64,000 nt of DNA from Pseudomonadota bacterium (lineage in GTDB: Bacteria; Pseudomonadota; Gammaproteobacteria; Steroidobacterales; Steroidobacteraceae). The position numbers were made by a program, and so were the translations under genes. The stretch's first letter is position 1. Every line of letters begins with the position of its first letter. The notes below the pieces were generated by a model. That model was given only the letters and a program-made list of their open reading frames with translations, was not told the DNA's origin and did not search any database. Shown piece by piece: positions 37,335 through 46,420 of the stretch. The stretch spans positions 3,724 to 67,723 of the forward strand of contig JAKBCE010000021.1 in the NCBI GenBank assembly GCA_021808195.1, given 5' to 3'.

Positions 37335-37347
37335 GATGGACAGCGTC

Positions 37348-37377
37348 CCCTGCGGCGCCCTGACGGGCGCCGCAGGG
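37348..37377 (+). terminator. Hairpin terminator after the TonB receptor
   Basis: A perfect 13-bp GC-rich stem, CCCTGCGGCGCCC/GGGCGCCGCAGGG, with a TGAC loop begins 14 bases past the stop codon. Only TT follows, so termination may be incomplete or Rho-assisted. Confidence 0.7.
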
Positions 37378-38160
37378 TTGGCGAGCGGGGAGTGCGCCCG
37401 CGTGCTGATCGATATTCCTGAGGCATACGATCAATTCGACCGGCACCCGGCGTCGGTTCGTGGGCAACTTGTTGCGCGCCGCCTCTGGCAATGACTTGAT
37501 GGGTGCCGCTGTCGAGTCGCGAAAGACGCATCGAAGCATTTTGCCGCTGGCAGCGTGAGGCCGGTAACCATCGGCAAAAAAACTGCAGTTCGCTTCGGCG
37601 GCTGTGAGCGCGCCCTGGACGTCGCTTGATGGCGGCGTCGCGGCTTCGGCACCAGCAGGGTGATAGGGTGAGTACTGCGCACCGCACATCGGTGCTCTCG
37701 GGCCTCAGTGTTGAGGCCACGTACGAGAATTTCCTGAATCAAAGAGAAATTCGGCGCGGAGCATCCTGCTCGCCGGCGCGCCGGGAGCTGCGGTGGGTTG
37801 CGGCCAGGGACGTTCCGGATGCAGCGCCCGCTGTGCTTTGCAGAGGCCGATATCTGCTTAAAACGTGCGCTCTGAGCAGGCACTTGTCGAACCGAAGGTC
37901 GGTCTTCTCCGGCAGCGTCGCATGAGAGAGTGGAACGATGCGGCCCATTGGCATACGGGCGCTACAAGCGGCGTGGGTTGATACACGAGAATGGTATCTG
38001 GGTTGACTGCAGCGGTGCTGCCGGTCGAGCGATCCAGGCAGCGTCTCGGTCCCGCCCCCATTGAGCCCTCAAGAGCGACTGGGACTCTCGGTGCGCGGTG
38101 CAGTTGATCGGATTCGGCCTCTGTGCCGGGGTCCCGGCCGCACGGCGCCCGGGGGAAGAT
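37378..38160. other. 780-bp stretch between convergent genes, no gene supported
   Basis: Open frames up to 150 codons are present on both strands but are Arg/Ser/Cys-rich and match nothing recognisable. Base use looks less codon-structured than in flanking genes, so this may be decayed coding DNA; I see no identifiable remnant. Confidence 0.45.
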
Positions 38161-38201
38161 CCCGGTGGCGCAGCCGCAAACTGTGCGGCTGCGCCACCGG
38201 G
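38161..38201 (-). terminator. Perfect 18-bp stem hairpin after the BNR-repeat gene
   Basis: CCCGGTGGCGCAGCCGCA pairs exactly with its complement across a 5-nt loop, beginning 12 bases after the stop of the minus-strand gene. No T-run follows on that strand. It is the longest perfect hairpin noticed in the window. Confidence 0.65.
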
Positions 38202-38213
38202 AGCGAGGATCGA

Positions 38214-41200
38214 TCAGGACCCACTCGGCGGCAATGCCGGCGGGTTGTTCAAATTGACCGGCGTGCCGGTCGGCAGCGTGCTGACCCCTGCGGCGTAGGC
38301 TGCGCTGTTCCAGTGCTTCACCTGACTCAGCACCGAGCCGTTGTAGCGAGTCAGCAGTTGCTCGACTCGCGCGCGATCGGTGCGGATCAACGTGAGCAGC
38401 TGGGCACGCGGCGGCTCGCCCCACAGACCTGCGCTCAACCCGTAGAGTGTCTCGATGCGCCGGTGCAGGTGCGAGAAGTGACGCAGGAAATCCTCCTCCG
38501 CGTTGTGCTGCGTATGTGAGTTCCACAGCACGTTCTGATAAGCGCTGAGCGTCTTCTCGAGCTGCTTGCCCTGCTTCAGCAGTGCCGCGTGCTGCTCGGC
38601 CCAGGTCGGATCGCTCTTGCCCCGGGTGAGCACCGCGGCGAGCGCTGTACGCATGGCCGATACATGGTTCAGCAGTCGATTCACCGCAGACAGCTCGGCG
38701 CGCGCGGCGAGGCCCGCCCGCGCATCGGCTCGGTCCGTGGCCAGACTGACCTGATACCGCGGATCGGATTCGACCTTGAGCGTCACGTGCTGCATGGTGG
38801 TACCGGCGTGCAGAGTGGCCGTGTACTGTCCAGGCAGAGCGGCTGGACCAAATCCGCCGCCATGCCCCGCCCGGCCGAGCGGTGGGTCGAGTTTAGCCGG
38901 CCCTTTGTAGCTCAGGTTCCACACGACGGCATTGAATCCTGCCTTGCCCGGTCCATGCAGGGTCGTCACCAAAGTGCCGGCTGCATCACGAACGGTGATG
39001 CGTACTGGACCATGGTGGGCCGCCTTCTCAGCAGGCGTGGGTTTCAACGCCTTACTCAGGTGGTAGCTGATCACAGCTCCGGTGGGAGCATTCGGTGCGA
39101 GAAACGCGCTCGGTCCCACCCCGTTGGTATGCGTCCGGTACAGCAGCACCCCTGGGGAGGCGCTGAACGCATGGAACGGTGCGTTCGCGAGGGCAGTGTC
39201 GTACTGCTCGAGGGGCCGCAGATTATCGAGTACCCAGATGCCGCGGCCGTGCGTGGCGAGCAGCAGGCCGCGATGATCCGGTGCGAAGGTCAGATCCCAC
39301 ACGGACAGGCCGTGCGGCAAATTGGCATGCAGCGGCTGCCAGTGTCCGCCGTCATCGAACGACACGTACAGACCGGCCGAGATCGTGCCGGCAAACAGCA
39401 GTCCGGCGTGATTGGGGTCCTCGGCGACCACCTCCACGCTGCTGTTGGGCAGACCGGAGTTGATGCGCGTCCAGTGCCTGCCGTAGTCGGTCGTGCGATA
39501 CACGTACGGCGCATCGTTGCCGATCTCGTGTCCGTCAAACGCCGCATAGGCAGTTCCTGCCGAGAACGGCGAGGGCTCGACATGGTACACGCGCGCCCAC
39601 TGCGGGGCTCCTGGCGGAGTCACTTTGCTCCAGTGCGCGCCGGCATCGCGGCTGACCCAGACCCAGCCGTCATCCGTCCCGACCCAGATGACCTTCGGGT
39701 CGGTGGGCGCCAGGGCCAGCGACTGGATGGTGTCGTAGGTTTCCGCGCCGCTCATGTCGTGCTGAAGGGGCCCGCCGCTCGGCTGTTGCTTGGATTTGAC
39801 GTTGCGCGTCAGATCGGGGCTGATCACGGTCCAGTGTTTGCCACCGTCGGTGCTGTGAAACACAACATCGGCGGCGGTGTAGACGTCCATGGGATGGCGC
39901 GGTGAGACCGCCACCGGCGTAGTCCAGTCGAAGCGGTACTTCTGGGCGTAGGGAGGCTTGCCCGAGAGCAGCAGGCCGGCCAGTACGTCGCGCAGGTAGG
40001 GGTTGATCTCACGCTTGCGCCCGGTGGCGCGGTTCAGCACCGTGGCGAACCCGTCGTCGGTGGTTGAATAGATGATCGAGGCGTTGCTCGGGGCTGGCAC
40101 GACGTACTGCCCGTCACCCCCGGAGACGTCGAACCCGTCCTGCGCACCGGTGACCCCGCCGCGGTCGTAATCGCTGCTCGCTCCGCACCAGGCGTCGTTG
40201 TCCTGCAGCCCCCCGCATACCAGATAAGGCCAGGGATGGTCCGTGGCGCTCGCGGCCACTTGGTAGAACTGCTCGATGGGCAGATTGTCGAGATGCCGCC
40301 AGTGCTTGCCGGCATCGAGCGACAGATACACCCCGCCGTCGTTGCCCTGGATGATGCGGTCGGGGTTGTGCGGATCAATCCAGATGGTGTGGTGATCGAC
40401 GTGCACGCCCTTATCCGCGTAGAACACCTGTTTTCCGCCGTCTTTGCTCTCCATCATCTTCATCGACAGGAGGAACAGGCGTTGCGGGTTGTTCGGCATC
40501 ACTGCGAGCTGCGTAAAGTAGAAGGGCCGCACGTCGCTGTTGTGATTGTCGCTGACCTTGCTCCAGTGGCTGCCGAGGTCATGTGAGACCCACAGCACGC
40601 CGCCTTTGGCCTGCAGCACCGCGTACACCGTGCGCGGTTGGCTGGGGGCGAAGGCGACCGCACTGCGGCCGATGCCGCTCGCCGGCAGTCCATGGGTGAG
40701 CTTCTTCCAGTGCAGGCCGCCGTCGGTGGAGCGGTACAGGCCGCCGCTCTTGCCGCCGCTGGTGAGCATCCAGGCGCGCCGCTGCAGCGGCCACATGCCG
40801 GCGATCAGTACCTTCGGGTTGCCCGGCTCGAACGCGAGGGTGCTGCATCCGGTGTGATCGTTCAGATACAGCACGCGGCGCCAATGCGCGCCGTCGTCGG
40901 TGCTCATGTAGATACCGCGCTGTGGGCCGCGCTTCCAGAGATTGCCCTCGGCACAGGCAAACACCGTCTGGGTGTTCTGGGGATCGACTGCAATGGCGGC
41001 GATTTGTCCGGCTCTGTGCAGTCCCTTGTCGACCCAGGTTGCCCCGCCGTCCGGGCTGAAGTAGACCCCGTCGCCGTCGAGCACGTCGTTGCGCGGGTTG
41101 GCCTCACCGGTGCCCACCCATAGCCAGTTGGGGTTACCACCAGCGAGCGCGAGCGAGCCGATGGACTGGGTCGGCTCGTGGGTGAATATCGCCTTCCAGC

Positions 41201-41441
41201 TCATGCCCCCATCCTGGGTCTTCCAGACCCCGCCGCCGGCGGTGCCGACGTAGTAAAGAGCAGGATTGCCGGCCACGCCGAGCACGCTGGTGACGCGTCC
41301 GCCCGCCACGGCCGGGCCCAGATCACGGAACTTCAGACCCTGGAACGGGCCTGCCTGCTTGGGCGCAGCTGCGGGGGCTGCGAAGGCTGCCAGGCTCGTG
41401 CCGAGGAGCGCGGCGGTCGCCAATGCCAGAATCGGGCGCAT
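38214..41441 (-). CDS. Large exported BNR/sortilin-type beta-propeller protein
   Basis: The 1075-residue product has a signal peptide (to about residue 22). From about 40 to 780 it contains many BNR/sortilin-like repeats, seen as recurring Asp-box motifs such as SPDGGATW, STDGGLHW, STDDGAHW, SRDAGAHW and SFDDGGHW, which build one or two large beta-propellers like those of VPS10 or GH74 proteins. The last 300 residues include an Ig-like segment (GPVRITVRDAAGTLVTTLHG) and a helical tail. The fold is clear; GH74-like hydrolase or peptidase-associated roles are possible, but I see no catalytic pair I would trust. GGAG precedes the ATG by 8 nt. Confidence 0.87.
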   Translation of the reverse strand: MRPILALATAALLGTSLAAFAAPAAAPKQAGPFQGLKFRDLGPAVAGGRVTSVLGVAGNPALYYVGTAGGGVWKTQDGGMSWKAIFTHEPTQSIGSLALAGGNPNWLWVGTGEANPRNDVLDGDGVYFSPDGGATWVDKGLHRAGQIAAIAVDPQNTQTVFACAEGNLWKRGPQRGIYMSTDDGAHWRRVLYLNDHTGCSTLAFEPGNPKVLIAGMWPLQRRAWMLTSGGKSGGLYRSTDGGLHWKKLTHGLPASGIGRSAVAFAPSQPRTVYAVLQAKGGVLWVSHDLGSHWSKVSDNHNSDVRPFYFTQLAVMPNNPQRLFLLSMKMMESKDGGKQVFYADKGVHVDHHTIWIDPHNPDRIIQGNDGGVYLSLDAGKHWRHLDNLPIEQFYQVAASATDHPWPYLVCGGLQDNDAWCGASSDYDRGGVTGAQDGFDVSGGDGQYVVPAPSNASIIYSTTDDGFATVLNRATGRKREINPYLRDVLAGLLLSGKPPYAQKYRFDWTTPVAVSPRHPMDVYTAADVVFHSTDGGKHWTVISPDLTRNVKSKQQPSGGPLQHDMSGAETYDTIQSLALAPTDPKVIWVGTDDGWVWVSRDAGAHWSKVTPPGAPQWARVYHVEPSPFSAGTAYAAFDGHEIGNDAPYVYRTTDYGRHWTRINSGLPNSSVEVVAEDPNHAGLLFAGTISAGLYVSFDDGGHWQPLHANLPHGLSVWDLTFAPDHRGLLLATHGRGIWVLDNLRPLEQYDTALANAPFHAFSASPGVLLYRTHTNGVGPSAFLAPNAPTGAVISYHLSKALKPTPAEKAAHHGPVRITVRDAAGTLVTTLHGPGKAGFNAVVWNLSYKGPAKLDPPLGRAGHGGGFGPAALPGQYTATLHAGTTMQHVTLKVESDPRYQVSLATDRADARAGLAARAELSAVNRLLNHVSAMRTALAAVLTRGKSDPTWAEQHAALLKQGKQLEKTLSAYQNVLWNSHTQHNAEEDFLRHFSHLHRRIETLYGLSAGLWGEPPRAQLLTLIRTDRARVEQLLTRYNGSVLSQVKHWNSAAYAAGVSTLPTGTPVNLNNPPALPPSGS

Positions 41442-41642
41442 TGCAGATCTCCAAAAAAGTGATCGGTCTGGGACCGACACGGTAACGATTTGTTCAGGCC
41501 GTCGGGCGCTCATTTGGCACGGTCCGTCGCCTCAGGAACTCCGCTGCACGCAAAGTCGCGCGGCCGGCTATCATCGCGCGGGCACGGTCGTTGCGGCCGA
41601 GGAGCCGAGGCCGAAACGGCAAAGACACAGCAGGTGCACACC

Positions 41643-42056
41643 ATGAATCGATTGATCAGGCATCTCGGTTGGATCGTGCTGCTCGGGGGTGCGATCGGAT
41701 TGGCGGCGGCCGCCACCGTGCACGTGCGCCTCAGCGGCGCGCAGGAGGTGCCGGCGATTCACAGCACCGCGCGGGGCGAGGGGATCATCACCGTGCTGCC
41801 AAACCATGATCTGCGCGCCGAGGTCATCGTCCACGGCATCAATCCGACCATGGTGCACATCCATGAGGGAGCGGCCGGTCACAATGGACCGCCCATCATC
41901 TGGCTGAAGCAGGCCGGAGCGCATCGCTGGCGAGTGCCGCCCGGAACGAAGCTCACCGCGGCCGAATACCAGGCGTTCCGCGCCGGAAAGCTGTACTTCA
42001 ACGTACACAGCAAACGCGATCCGGCCGGTGAACTGCGCGGACAGATCAAGCCGTAA
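41643..42056 (+). CDS. Exported CHRD-domain protein
   Basis: The 137-residue product has a signal peptide (about 1-24) followed by a single CHRD domain: VRLSGAQEVPAIHSTARG, MVHIHEGAAGHNGPPIIWL and the ending YFNVHSKRDPAGELRGQI. CHRD domains are immunoglobulin-like modules first seen in chordin and common in bacterial secreted proteins; their function is unknown. The HIH and VHS histidines could bind metal. It is divergent from the BNR-protein gene and appears to be a single-gene unit. Confidence 0.9.
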   Translation: MNRLIRHLGWIVLLGGAIGLAAAATVHVRLSGAQEVPAIHSTARGEGIITVLPNHDLRAEVIVHGINPTMVHIHEGAAGHNGPPIIWLKQAGAHRWRVPPGTKLTAAEYQAFRAGKLYFNVHSKRDPAGELRGQIKP

Positions 42057-42379
42057 CACGGCCGGATGCCCGTTGCGCACAGCGAGTTCCCGCGGCGGAT
42101 CGAGGGTGAAGGCGGTGGGATTGGGGCGCTGAGGGGCCCCTCTGATGGCATGAGCATCACCGGCCGTGCGGGGTCGGTGCGCGGGCCGTCGCGTATGCCG
42201 GATCGCCAGTGTGATCAGTGGCGGGCACTATTGCAGGCCGGCGGCCGGATTGCACGGTGTGCGGAATGCAATGAATTGAATTTATTGATTTAATTTGCCC
42301 CGGGACGGTGAAGCGACGGGATCTGTGGACCTTGCTGCCGTTCTCATCCGTCATTTCCGATATGACTTATGCTTTTTAG
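42057..42379. other. Intergenic region with AT-rich promoter end
   Basis: No gene is supported in these 323 bases. The segment around 42265-42300 (AATGAATTGAATTTATTGATTTAA) and 42358-42379 is unusually AT-rich for this genome and probably carries the promoter of the following cyclase gene. Confidence 0.4.
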
Positions 42380-43618
42380 ATGACCTTGCGCCTGAGCCTC
42401 GACGCCTTACCAGATTCGATTTACGCCGCGGAGTTGCAGAAGGATCCGCCGAGTACCCGTTTTCCCGGTGCGCTCGAGGAGCAGTTCGTGCGCAGCACCC
42501 TGCGCGACAGCCGTTCCATCGTGCGCTTCGCATGTACCCTGACGGTGCTGCTGATCGCAGTGCGCGGCGTTCAGATGCTGATCAACCATCAGGCGTTGCC
42601 GCTCAATGGGGGAATCGCCCCAATGGTCGGTGTCTCCAGTATCGTGCTGGCGTGGCTCGCCTGGAGCCGTCGTTACGAGCGTTGGTACTTGCCGGTTGCG
42701 TGGGTGCTCGTCCCCCTGCGCAATATCCTCATCGCCGTCCAGGCGGTGCATGTGGCCATGGCGGGCGAGCCGGATGGGCTGATGGCGATTCCGCTGCTCA
42801 TCATCGGCCCATTTTATTTCCTGGGTCTGCCGTTTCGCGCCGGGCTGGTCGCCGCCACGCTCGCCGTGGTGGCAGAGCTGCTCGCGGCGCATCTGGTGCG
42901 CCTGCCGCCCGAGATCGCCACGGGGGCCGCAGGATTTCTACTCACGACACTCGCGGCGTGCGCGGTGGCCGCGCGGCTGATTGAGCGGCACACGCGCCGG
43001 GCTTTCCTCGAGAGGCAGCTGATCGGTGAGCTGGCACAGCAGGATGTGCTCACCTGGACCAAGAACCGGCGCATGTTCGACGAAAGCCTCGCACAACTGT
43101 GGCGGCAGGCGGCGACCGATGGGCGACCTCTGTCGATCTTTCTCATCGACATCGATTACTTCAAGGCCTACAACGATCGCTACGGCCATCAGGCCGGCGA
43201 TGAGGCGCTGCGCCAGGCGGCGCAGGCGATCCAGGGCTGTGCGCGCCGGCCGCTCGACCTGGTGGCCCGTTACGGCGGGGAGGAGTTCGGCGCCATTCTG
43301 TACGACACCGGCCGTACGGGCGCGCAGGAAACCGCTGAGGCCATGCGTCGCTCGGTGCAGGCGCTCTCGATCGAACATGATGGCTCGCGGTGTGGCGAGG
43401 TGTTGACCATCAGCGTGGGTGTGGCGGTCGTCGAGCCGACCGCATGGCGTAATCCGTACGGGGCGCTGCAGCTGGCGGACGAGGCGCTCTATCAGGCCAA
43501 ATCGAAGGGCCGAAATCGGGTCGAGCTGATGGATGACGTGGCGCACCGGCTGTTGGTGACCGGCGAGTTCTCCAAGGACATCATCGCGCATCTGAAGCGC
43601 GATGTGCGGGCAGGCTGA
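42380..43618 (+). CDS. Membrane-bound GGDEF diguanylate cyclase
   Basis: The 412-residue product has an N-terminal cytoplasmic segment, then about six hydrophobic spans (roughly 50-200), then a GGDEF domain (about 220-400) with DVLTWTKNRRMFDE, DIDYFKAYNDRYGHQAGD, the active loop GGEEF and the ending ADEALYQAKSKGRNRV. The RxxD inhibitory site is intact (RPLD, five residues before GGEEF), so product inhibition is expected. The membrane part is of MASE-like type with unknown ligand. The ATG lies in an AT-rich leader without an obvious ribosome-binding site. Confidence 0.92.
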   Translation: MTLRLSLDALPDSIYAAELQKDPPSTRFPGALEEQFVRSTLRDSRSIVRFACTLTVLLIAVRGVQMLINHQALPLNGGIAPMVGVSSIVLAWLAWSRRYERWYLPVAWVLVPLRNILIAVQAVHVAMAGEPDGLMAIPLLIIGPFYFLGLPFRAGLVAATLAVVAELLAAHLVRLPPEIATGAAGFLLTTLAACAVAARLIERHTRRAFLERQLIGELAQQDVLTWTKNRRMFDESLAQLWRQAATDGRPLSIFLIDIDYFKAYNDRYGHQAGDEALRQAAQAIQGCARRPLDLVARYGGEEFGAILYDTGRTGAQETAEAMRRSVQALSIEHDGSRCGEVLTISVGVAVVEPTAWRNPYGALQLADEALYQAKSKGRNRVELMDDVAHRLLVTGEFSKDIIAHLKRDVRAG

Positions 43619-43920
43619 TTCGGCGGCTCAGGCCCCCTGGCGAGCGGTACGTCCCGCTCCGGTGCCGACGAGCAGGGCCGTGGAGCGCCCGCATCTGACC
43701 GGCGCGCCAGGCTGCGTTACGAAGTGCGCTTGGTGCCGATCGGGCTGATTTAATATACAGTCAAATTGAGGGACGTTGCTCGAGTCGAGTGGCGCTGGCC
43801 GGTGGCAATGCCGCAGCCGCCTCGCAGAAGCGTCGGCTGCCGCACATCCCGCGCGGCTGTGGTGCGCCGCACGGCACATAAGTCATATGCGAAAGCGCGC
43901 TAAAATAATTAACAGAATAG
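43619..43920. other. Intergenic region between two cyclase genes
   Basis: No coding region is supported in these 302 bases. AT-rich patches at 43750-43765 and 43895-43915 (GCTAAAATAATTAACA) look like promoter elements for the next cyclase. Confidence 0.4.
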
Positions 43921-45111
43921 ATGCTGCGCAGGCACGTCGGCATGAGTTCGAGTGAGCCCGAAACGAGCCATCAGGGGGCCGATCTGGAGCGGCTGCGCCT
44001 CGTTTACGGCAATTTCCCTTTCATGCTGACCGGGGCCATGACCGCCGCCTGCGTTCTGGTCGCGATGCTCTACCGTGCCGAGCCGCGGCCCGTGCTGGCG
44101 GTCTGGCTCGGGCTCGTTACGCTGCTCTCGCTGTCGCGCCAGATCGAGAGTCGCACGTTTCGGCGTGATCCGTATGCACGCTCTGCCGCGCAGTGGATCC
44201 GGCGGCTCGAGATTTCGACCGCCATCTCGGGGCTGATCTGGGGCGCTGGGGCTGCGGTGTTCATGCCCCGTGGTGATGTGGCGCACCAGATGCTCACCGT
44301 GCTGCTGTTTACGGGCGTCATTGCGGGAGCCATGACCTCCTACGGGGCGATGTGGCGCTGCTACATGATCTTCATGATCCCCGTGGCCTCGATGATTGAG
44401 TGGCGCCTGCTCACCGATGGGCTCGCGCTGCACTATCTGCTGGCATTCGTGAACATCGTGTACGTGGCCGTCGTGGCCTACTCGGCCTACAAGACGGATC
44501 GGACCATCGGCAAGGTGCTCGATGTCACCGCCGAAAATGCTCAGTTAACTCGCGCGCTGCAGTATCAGGCCACGCACGACGCGCTCGTCGATCTGGTCAA
44601 TCACCGTGAGTTCAACGTGCGATTGCGCGAAGTCGCCGAACTCGGGCGCGAGCCCTGCGCGCTGGTGTTCATCGACCTCGATCGATTCAAGGAGATCAAC
44701 GATCTCGGCGGACATGCTGCCGGCGATGAGGCGCTGCGGCGGGTGAGCGAGATTCTCAAGGCGCAAGTGCGCTCGACCGACACCGCGGCACGACTGGGCG
44801 GGGATGAGTTCGCGTTGCTGCTGCCGGGCTGTCCGCGCGAGCGTGCCGAGCAGGTGGCGGCAGCGGCACTGACGGCGATCGAGCAGTTCGTGCTGCACTG
44901 GGAAGGTGGGCAATATTTCCGCGTCGGCGCGAGCATGGGAGTCGCCTATTGCGCCGCTGGCGAGGCGGATGCGGCGGCGCTGCTGCGCGTGGCGGATGCG
45001 GCCTGCTATGCGGCGAAGAATGCAGGCCGCGGTCGGATCGAGGTGCGCCGTGCCGAGCGGCTGCGCGAGCCGAGTCATTTCGAACTCGAGGTGTTGCGCT
45101 CATCGAGTTGA
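43921..45111 (+). CDS. Membrane-bound GGDEF diguanylate cyclase
   Basis: The 396-residue product has about six membrane spans (roughly 35-205), a short helical linker (VLDVTAENAQLTRALQYQAT) and a GGDEF domain with DLDRFKEINDLGGHAAGD, the canonical GGDEF loop and ADAACYAAKNAGRGRIEV. The I-site is intact (RSTD, five residues before GGDEF). The start is uncertain: the ATG at 43921 lacks a ribosome-binding site and follows a -10-like box closely, whereas the ATG at 43942 (MSSSEPE) has a weak AGG upstream. It lies in tandem with another membrane cyclase, perhaps by duplication of function. Confidence 0.92.
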   Translation: MLRRHVGMSSSEPETSHQGADLERLRLVYGNFPFMLTGAMTAACVLVAMLYRAEPRPVLAVWLGLVTLLSLSRQIESRTFRRDPYARSAAQWIRRLEISTAISGLIWGAGAAVFMPRGDVAHQMLTVLLFTGVIAGAMTSYGAMWRCYMIFMIPVASMIEWRLLTDGLALHYLLAFVNIVYVAVVAYSAYKTDRTIGKVLDVTAENAQLTRALQYQATHDALVDLVNHREFNVRLREVAELGREPCALVFIDLDRFKEINDLGGHAAGDEALRRVSEILKAQVRSTDTAARLGGDEFALLLPGCPRERAEQVAAAALTAIEQFVLHWEGGQYFRVGASMGVAYCAAGEADAAALLRVADAACYAAKNAGRGRIEVRRAERLREPSHFELEVLRSSS

Positions 45112-45193
45112 GCGTGGCGGGCAGGCCTGCGCTCGTGGGCGGGAATCAGGTATGCGATCGTCGGTCCGTGCCGCTACACTTCACCCCGGCAGC

Positions 45194-45269
45194 GCCCCCG
45201 TAGCTCAGTGGATAGAGCGACCGCCTCCTAAGCGGTAGGTCGTCGGTTCAACTCCGGCCGGGGGCGCCA
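45194..45269 (+). tRNA. tRNA-Arg (anticodon CCT)
   Basis: A complete 76-nt cloverleaf: acceptor GCCCCCG/CGGGGGC, D-arm GCTC...GAGC, anticodon stem ACCGC/GCGGT with loop CTCCTAA (CCT reads AGG), T-arm GTCGG-TTCAACT-CCGGC. The 3' CCA is encoded. The opposite strand of its last 22 bases is the end of a membrane-protein gene. Confidence 0.97.
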
Positions 45270-45607
45270 TCTGCCGAGGGCTGAGAGTCTGAGCTGCGCT
45301 GCGCCGGCCCGTCAGCTTCCACTTCGCCCTCGAGGGTCGCCTCCGGCGGCCGGGACTGACGCTCGCCGGCGGTGAAAGCCGCCCAGATGATGCACACGAT
45401 CCACACGGGTAGAAAGATGACGGCATTGATGTGCAGGCCGAGCAGGATCGGCACCAGTACTGCTGCACTGACCACCAGCATGACCGCGGCGCCGATGCGG
45501 CTCGAGTACGCCAGGCCGATGGGCCCGAAGAAAAAGGCGAGGGCGATGGCGGTGAGCAGGGGCTTCCCGGACCTCTCCCGAATGGGGCTGACGTCACTGC
45601 GACTCAT
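45248..45607 (-). CDS. Small membrane protein of unknown function
   Basis: The 119-residue product has a charged N-terminus, three closely spaced hydrophobic segments (about 18-33, 38-56 and 58-75) and a polar acidic tail of 45 residues. It may belong to the broad group of small three-helix inner-membrane proteins. Its last codons run antisense into the 3' end of the tRNA-Arg gene, which is unusual. No ribosome-binding site of strength was seen, so the start is tentative. Confidence 0.6.
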   Translation of the reverse strand: MSRSDVSPIRERSGKPLLTAIALAFFFGPIGLAYSSRIGAAVMLVVSAAVLVPILLGLHINAVIFLPVWIVCIIWAAFTAGERQSRPPEATLEGEVEADGPAQRSSDSQPSADGAPGRS

Positions 45608-45803
45608 GAGGGGGCTCGCGCGTGCGGATCGGTACGGGGCACTATACTCCTTCGCATGATGCCGCCGCCCCTCATCGGCAGAGCCCAGGGCCGCACTGCG
45701 CAGGCGAGCCGCTGCGATCGGCATCACAGTTCGCAGCGCTGCAGGCGGAGCGGCGCGGGCCACGCCCTACAATCCGGCCTGGAGCTGCCGTCACCCCTTC
45801 ATT

Positions 45804-46295
45804 GTGCCGAGATTCCCTCCCGAGCGCGCGCGCCGCGCCCACCCGTCGCAGTTAGAGCTCGAGCGGCGCAGCGAGCCGGACCGGCGCATCAGTGTGGTGC
45901 GCGCGCTGCTCTACGGCAGCGTGCGACCGCGCCGCCGGGGGCCGCGCCGCAGCGGCGAGCAGCGCATCGGGGCGGTCGATTGGCACCATCCCTGGTGGCT
46001 CGCGATCGGCGTGCTGGTCGTGGCGCTCTCCTGTGCCGATGCGGCCCTGACGCTGCTGTTGATCGACAGCGGAGCCTACGAGGTCAACCCGCTGCTGGCC
46101 CCTCTGGTGCGCGGCTCGGCCGTGGCGTTCATCCTGTTCAAAGTGGCGCTCACTGGCGGCGGCATCGTCTGTTTGACGCTGCTTGCCCGGGCGAAGCTCT
46201 TCGGTCGCTTGCCGGTGAGACTCATCTTCTACGGCATATTGCTCGGATACATCGTACTAATTCTCTACGAGCTGTCGCTGCTCGGCATGCTGTGA
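45804..46295 (+). CDS. DUF5658 family small membrane protein
   Basis: The product of about 163 residues has a basic Arg-rich N-terminus (RRSEPDRR) and three or four hydrophobic segments. The middle region LSCADAALTLLLIDSGAYEVNPLLAPLV is the family signature (D-x3-T, E-x-NPL). No function is known. The GTG start is a best guess. It precedes sucA by 125 bp in the same direction but probably belongs to a separate transcript. Confidence 0.75.
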   Translation: MPRFPPERARRAHPSQLELERRSEPDRRISVVRALLYGSVRPRRRGPRRSGEQRIGAVDWHHPWWLAIGVLVVALSCADAALTLLLIDSGAYEVNPLLAPLVRGSAVAFILFKVALTGGGIVCLTLLARAKLFGRLPVRLIFYGILLGYIVLILYELSLLGML

Positions 46296-46420
46296 GGCGG
46301 CGTGCGCAAATGCGGACCAAACCTGAATCGGAGTTAAACTTCAACCGCTGAGGGCAGATTTCATGTTCCTCGCCTGTGCCGTTTCCGTTACACTAGCGAC
46401 TCGTAGTTGCATCTCCCAGC

